Made by a program: the position numbers and the translations under genes
Notes under the pieces: generated by a model
What the model saw: the letters and a program-made list of their open reading frames with translations, nothing else
What the model was told of the DNA's origin: nothing
Database searches by the model: none
In this document: positions 60,042 through 64,000 of the stretch, one piece after another
Position numbering within the stretch: position 1 is the first letter of the stretch
Layout: each line of letters starts with the position of its first letter
Assembly: GCA_026989265.1 (NCBI GenBank)
Contig: JALSJP010000016.1
Coordinates: forward strand, 1 to 64,000
Direction of reading: 5' to 3'
DNA length: 64,000 nucleotides
DNA from: Micavibrio sp.
GTDB taxonomy: Bacteria > Pseudomonadota > Alphaproteobacteria > Micavibrionales > Micavibrionaceae

Positions 60042-61721
60042 TTACCCAGTTTTGCGCAATGGTCTGTACTTAATACGCCTTGGAGTATCGGCATCATGCC
60101 CCATTCGTTTATGGAAATCAGCTTCATAATCCTGATAATTACCCTCAAACCATGTGACTTGCGAATTCCCCTCAAATGCCAGAATATGCGTTGCTAAGCG
60201 ATCTAAGAACCAGCGATCATGTGATATTACAACAACGCACCCAGCAAAACGCTCTATAGCTTCTTCCAATGCCGCTAGCGTTTCAGTATCCAAATCATTT
60301 GTTGGCTCATCAAGCAATATGACATTAGCCTCACATTTAAGCATTTTAGCCAAATGCACGCGGTTACGCTGCCCGCCCGATAAATCCCCAACTTTCTTTT
60401 GCTGATCGCCGCCACGGAAGTTAAAAGCAGACACGTACGCCCTGCTTTGCATTTCAATTTTACCAAGCTTGATGATATCAGTGCCGCCCGATATTTCTTC
60501 CCATACATTATTATCGGCGTTAAGCGCGTCACGGCTTTGATCTACATAGCCAAGCTTCACCGTATCACCGACTTTAAACGTACCTTCATCAGGGGTTTCC
60601 GCGCCTGTAATCATCTTAAATAAAGTTGACTTACCCGCGCCATTCGCTCCTATAACTCCAACAATTCCCCCAGGCGGAAGGCTAAACGATAAATCATCCA
60701 TTAGTAATTTATCACCAAAACCTTTGCGAATATGCTTGGCTTCGATAACCAAATCACCAAGTCTTGGCGGGGTTGGAATAACAATTTGTGCATTACGCAT
60801 ATCTGTTTTTTCACTCTCAGCAAGCAATTCCTCATAAGCATTAATCCGCGCTTTAGACTTTGATCTACGTGCAGAAGGGCTTTTCCCCATCCATTCCATC
60901 TCACGAGCTAATGTTTTTTGACGAGAATTTTCATCACGCGATTCTTGTTTCATGCGCTTGGCTTTTGCGTCCAAATAAGCAGAATAATTCCCCTCATAAG
61001 GAATGCCGCTCCCGCGATCTACCTCTAAAATCCAGCCCGTAACATTATCAAGAAAATAACGATCATGAGTAACCATCACAACCGCGCCCTTATAATCAAG
61101 CAAGAAACGTTGCAGCCACGCTACGCTTTCCGCATCCAAATGGTTCGTAGGCTCATCTAAAAGCAATAAATCAGGGCTTTCCAGCAACAAGCGACATAGC
61201 GCAACCCTGCGCGCCTCACCGCCTGAAAGATTTTCTACAGAGCTATCAAACGGAGGACATCTCAATGCCTCCATAGCAACCTCAACAGTGCGCTCAAGCT
61301 CCCAGCCATCAACCGCATCAATTTTTTCTTGCAGTGCGCCCATCTCTTCGGACAGAGCATCAAAATCTGCGCCCTCTTCGCCCATTTCCATGCCAATAGC
61401 ATTAAAACGATCAACCATAGCCTTAGTCTCAGACAAAGCAATCATCACATTCTCACCAACAGTTTTGCTAGCATCTAGTTGCGGTTCTTGCTCTAAATAG
61501 CCAACGCGCGCGCCCTCAGATGCCCAAGCCTCACCCATATAATCCTTATCCACCCCCGCCATAATCTTAAGCAGCGTTGATTTACCCGCGCCATTAGGGC
61601 CTAAAACACCGATTTTAGCACCAGGTAAAAAGCTAAGTGTCACGTCTTCGAGTATTTTCTTACCATTGCCATACGCCTTGCTAAGCCCATTCATTACATA
61701 AATATATTGATAAGATGCCAT
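60042..61721 (-). CDS. ettA: ABC-F protein EttA (energy-dependent translational throttle)
   Basis: A soluble twin-ATPase that binds the ribosomal E site and gates entry into elongation according to ATP level. In the 559-aa protein, the first cassette has Walker [21 protein letters not shown] (about residue 35), the arm region [16 protein letters not shown] and [20 protein letters not shown] with [13 protein letters not shown]. The P-site linker is rich in Arg/Lys ([20 protein letters not shown], about 275). The second cassette has [20 protein letters not shown] and [16 protein letters not shown]. Length and the linker identify EttA among ABC-F proteins. It is divergent from tag. Confidence 0.95.
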   Translation of the reverse strand: MASYQYIYVMNGLSKAYGNGKKILEDVTLSFLPGAKIGVLGPNGAGKSTLLKIMAGVDKDYMGEAWASEGARVGYLEQEPQLDASKTVGENVMIALSETKAMVDRFNAIGMEMGEEGADFDALSEEMGALQEKIDAVDGWELERTVEVAMEALRCPPFDSSVENLSGGEARRVALCRLLLESPDLLLLDEPTNHLDAESVAWLQRFLLDYKGAVVMVTHDRYFLDNVTGWILEVDRGSGIPYEGNYSAYLDAKAKRMKQESRDENSRQKTLAREMEWMGKSPSARRSKSKARINAYEELLAESEKTDMRNAQIVIPTPPRLGDLVIEAKHIRKGFGDKLLMDDLSFSLPPGGIVGVIGANGAGKSTLFKMITGAETPDEGTFKVGDTVKLGYVDQSRDALNADNNVWEEISGGTDIIKLGKIEMQSRAYVSAFNFRGGDQQKKVGDLSGGQRNRVHLAKMLKCEANVILLDEPTNDLDTETLAALEEAIERFAGCVVVISHDRWFLDRLATHILAFEGNSQVTWFEGNYQDYEADFHKRMGHDADTPRRIKYRPLRKTG

Positions 61722-61771
61722 ATTTTATACTACCCTTTTAAATAAATTTTCCCGACTATAAAGGATTTATC

Positions 61772-62350
61772 ATGACAGACAAAGGATTAATTACTGGAAG
61801 TGACGGGCAAGCCCGTTGCTGGTGGTGCGGTGAGGATGAGCAATATATACGATACCATGATGATGAATGGGGCAGGCCCGTTTATGATGATATAAGATTA
61901 TTCGAAAAAATATGCCTAGAGGGTTTTCAAGCTGGTCTTAGTTGGATTACTATCTTGCGAAAACGCAAGAATTTCCGCGACGCTTTTGATGGGTTTGATT
62001 TTAATAAAGTTGCTATTTACGACAATGATGCTATAAATACATTAATGCAAAATACAGGAATAATCCGCCATCGCGGTAAAATATCTGCCACCATAAATAA
62101 CGCTCAGTGCGCTATCAATCTAATTGAAGAACATGGGTCATTAAGCAATTATTTCTGGAGCTTCAAGCCAAGCGAGAAAACCACAATAAAACATAAGGGT
62201 GATATTTTATCGAAAACAGATGAATCAATCGCACTATCCAAAGATTTAAAACAAAGAGGCTGGAAATTTGTAGGCCCAACAACATGCTACGCCTTCATGC
62301 AAGCAATGGGCATGGTTAATGATCATATTGATAGCTGTAATTTCAAATAA
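61772..62350 (+). CDS. tag: DNA-3-methyladenine glycosylase I
   Basis: Excises 3-methyladenine from alkylated DNA in base-excision repair. In the 192-aa protein, the N-terminus ARCWWCGEDEQYIRYHDDEW carries a Cys and a His of the zinc site, with VYDDIRLFEKICLEGFQAGL and SWITILRKRKNFRDAFDGFD following; the catalytic-pocket region FKPSEKTT and the C-terminal zinc ligands in DHIDSCNFK are present. Full normal length. It is convergent with the large unknown gene at the right edge, 8 bp apart. Confidence 0.95.
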   Translation: MTDKGLITGSDGQARCWWCGEDEQYIRYHDDEWGRPVYDDIRLFEKICLEGFQAGLSWITILRKRKNFRDAFDGFDFNKVAIYDNDAINTLMQNTGIIRHRGKISATINNAQCAINLIEEHGSLSNYFWSFKPSEKTTIKHKGDILSKTDESIALSKDLKQRGWKFVGPTTCYAFMQAMGMVNDHIDSCNFK

Positions 62351-62358
62351 TTATCTTA

Positions 62359-64000
62359 CTAACGAGCCGTAGCTTGGCTTAAAGGGCGCGCAAGGTTTAA
62401 CAAATCAGCATTATGCGGATTATATTCATCCTCATTGGCTGCATCTACATTCATATCACCTGCATTTTGCTTTATCTCTGCACTAACATCAGATGCATCA
62501 TCACCAGACCCATTAAACAAACGAGCTATCCAGCTTTGCTTTTCTTCCTTAACTTCAGGCTCATTTAATGGTCTTTGACCTGCATTAACGATAACGCCCT
62601 TATGCTTCTCAGAAGGCACTCCGCCTGTATATTTCATATCTCTTTGAACTTGCTCATAAGCCGAGCGCGCATTAAATCTGTTTTGATATCCAGATGAATA
62701 TTTTTCTATCGCGCCTTTTTCATCATATGCATCCTGATAAACATAGCGCATACCGTTTTGTGAAAATGTCCCGCCATTGACATCAGAAGCAATAAACTTT
62801 ATGCCTGCGAATCCAGTGGTAACATTAGCAGCCTCCCTTACCATGCCGCCCGAGCTAACGCTAATATGATCAAGAAAATCATCTATGCGAAGCTTGCCAA
62901 AAGGGTTATGGATTTGCGACATATCAGACATGCCCGCCGCGCGTTGCTCTGATAATGGTTTAAAACCATCCTTACCATAATTCACAACGCGGTAATCAAT
63001 ATTATCACCATCACGCATCGCAATGACAAGGTCAGGAAGCTCTGCGCCTTTCAAACCATGCGCAGAAGGCTCAAGAATAACAAATTCTGATACACCGTGA
63101 TCTTTAATAGAAATATGCTTTTCAAATAATTTCTCAACGTCAAGCCCCGCATCTAAAAGATACTTCGCCTCACCTTCGGTAAGCCTGCATAAATCTTTGA
63201 ATGTTTCAGGATTGTTTGTGCTGCATCCTGATGCGCCATTAAATGAAGATGAAATTTGTGTAACTTTTACACTAACATTAACCTCAACATTAGCAGCGCC
63301 AACAGTAGTAACATCAACGCCCACCTTAACTCTAGACGTTGCGCCATCAATATTGTCCGCAGTAACAGGAACAGCTTCAGTTTCAGCCCCCGAGTTAGTC
63401 ACAGGAGCAACCTCAGTTTCGGCATCACTACCCAAGGCAGGAACAATTTCAGCCGAAGCGCGCGGAGCTAAAACCAAGCTCGCCGCAATTTGGTTTTCTA
63501 AGAATGACTGCTCTAAAACACTGATCTCTTGTATTGGATTATCTGGCAGTGTAGTAGAACGATAATCATTTGCAAGCTCGCTAGCATTTTGAATAAATTT
63601 ATTTACATCAGCGTCTGACAAGCCTTTTGCTTTCATATAAGCTTCAACATCGCCAAGATTATCATTTGATAATTTATGCTCCAAGCCCTCAAAATCACCC
63701 TCAGGAATTTCAACGCCAGATTCTGTAAGAGCATGGATTTGTGCAAGTATAGCTAGTTCTTCGAATATTGCGCTAGTATTTCTAGTAGCCATCCCCGAAT
63801 ATTTTCCATCAATTTTCATATCATTAGGGGCGATTTCCAAGCCAAGCAATTCGCGGTTAGCCTCATTTCCTATAACCTCTTGCATGGCTCTAATTGCATC
63901 TTCAGAAAAGCGCATTGGCTCTTGCTCATAATCATTTGTATCAGGGGTAAAGGCAAGCACGACATGGCTATCATTTTCAACCGCAGCAGGTTTATTAGGG
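62359..64000 (-). CDS. Large hypothetical protein (partial, N-terminus beyond the window)
   Basis: The minus-strand frame is open from the stop at 62359 through the right edge, so at least 547 residues are seen and the start lies outside; the GTG at 63960 is probably internal (upstream codons read PNKPAAVENDSH). I do not recognise the family. The protein is acidic, hydrophilic and without membrane helices. An N-proximal helical part (about 60 residues, AMQEVIGNEANRELLGLEIA) is followed by an Ala/Glu/Val/Thr-rich linker with the imperfect repeat SDAETEVAPVT / SGAETEAVPVT. A folded C-terminal half contains GGTFSQNGMRYVYQDAYDEK. It could be an exported protein or a secretion substrate, but only by context. 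Confidence 0.6.
   Translation of the reverse strand, partial: PNKPAAVENDSHVVLAFTPDTNDYEQEPMRFSEDAIRAMQEVIGNEANRELLGLEIAPNDMKIDGKYSGMATRNTSAIFEELAILAQIHALTESGVEIPEGDFEGLEHKLSNDNLGDVEAYMKAKGLSDADVNKFIQNASELANDYRSTTLPDNPIQEISVLEQSFLENQIAASLVLAPRASAEIVPALGSDAETEVAPVTNSGAETEAVPVTADNIDGATSRVKVGVDVTTVGAANVEVNVSVKVTQISSSFNGASGCSTNNPETFKDLCRLTEGEAKYLLDAGLDVEKLFEKHISIKDHGVSEFVILEPSAHGLKGAELPDLVIAMRDGDNIDYRVVNYGKDGFKPLSEQRAAGMSDMSQIHNPFGKLRIDDFLDHISVSSGGMVREAANVTTGFAGIKFIASDVNGGTFSQNGMRYVYQDAYDEKGAIEKYSSGYQNRFNARSAYEQVQRDMKYTGGVPSEKHKGVIVNAGQRPLNEPEVKEEKQSWIARLFNGSGDDASDVSAEIKQNAGDMNVDAANEDEYNPHNADLLNLARPLSQATAR

Overview
The window is an A+T-rich stretch of a bacterial chromosome with dense, mostly housekeeping gene content. 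Gene order and families point to an alphaproteobacterium: rnd-kdsD-lptC-lptA-lptB-rpoN-hpf in a row, an NDUFA9-like NAD(P)-binding protein, pheA divergent from a membrane-anchored cytochrome c, and pepA divergent from lptF-lptG. Genes for making branched-chain amino acids, serine, phenylalanine and beta-alanine suggest a free-living or facultative lifestyle rather than a strongly reduced endosymbiont. A Micavibrio-like lineage would fit, but that is inference. No rRNA, complete tRNA or CRISPR array was seen.

Layout. 1-1.3 kb: ahcY, cut by the window edge. 1.4-2.0 kb: two overlapping unknown genes and a terminator. 2.1-6.0 kb (minus): a surface-polysaccharide or signalling cluster with a membrane protein, a 37-residue single-helix protein, a Wzc-like tyrosine autokinase and a response regulator with a dead GGDEF-like domain. 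6.1-12.3 kb (plus): RNase D, then Kdo precursor synthesis and LPS export (kdsD, lptC, lptA, lptB), sigma-54 and the ribosome hibernation factor. 12.3-15.9 kb: pilin-like protein, Hsp20, transposase debris beside a HIT gene whose 3' end is frameshifted by a 13-bp tandem duplication, panD, trxA and an unknown gene. 15.9-26.6 kb: comM/yifB, an unknown soluble protein, a diguanylate cyclase, a UvrD/PcrA helicase, a DUF1223 protein, the NDUFA9-like protein, surA, rsmA, a protein made of two Phd-antitoxin-like repeats, and gmk.

26.6-29.8 kb is an accessory patch: two glycosyltransferases lie between related IS3-type ends, next to a decayed IS3 transposase. 29.8-32.4 kb: ilvN and ilvC without ilvB, then a TauE/SafE permease. 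32.3-40.4 kb (minus): a fused System II cytochrome c synthase (CcsBA), serA, recF, a one-domain asparaginase-like protein and pyk. 40.5-43.0 kb: nrdA behind two NrdR-box-like sites 32 bp apart, then hemJ. 43.0-50.9 kb: pheA, cytochrome c, a lysine 2,3-aminomutase-like enzyme, pepA, lptF-lptG, mlaA and mlaC.

50.9-59.9 kb holds the most striking feature: three consecutive, co-oriented genes of 993, 955 and 1012 codons that all belong to the DotA/TraY family of type IVB secretion or conjugation membrane proteins. They share N-terminal and C-terminal membrane blocks and differ in the middle. Type IVB systems normally carry one DotA. 60.0-64.0 kb: ettA, tag and a large unknown protein running off the right edge.

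Taken together, the window carries much of the outer-membrane construction and maintenance machinery (LptA, B, C, F, G; MlaA, C; SurA; KdsD), a likely specialised envelope machine (the DotA/TraY triplet), and a few insertion-sequence scars where gene order has been disturbed.
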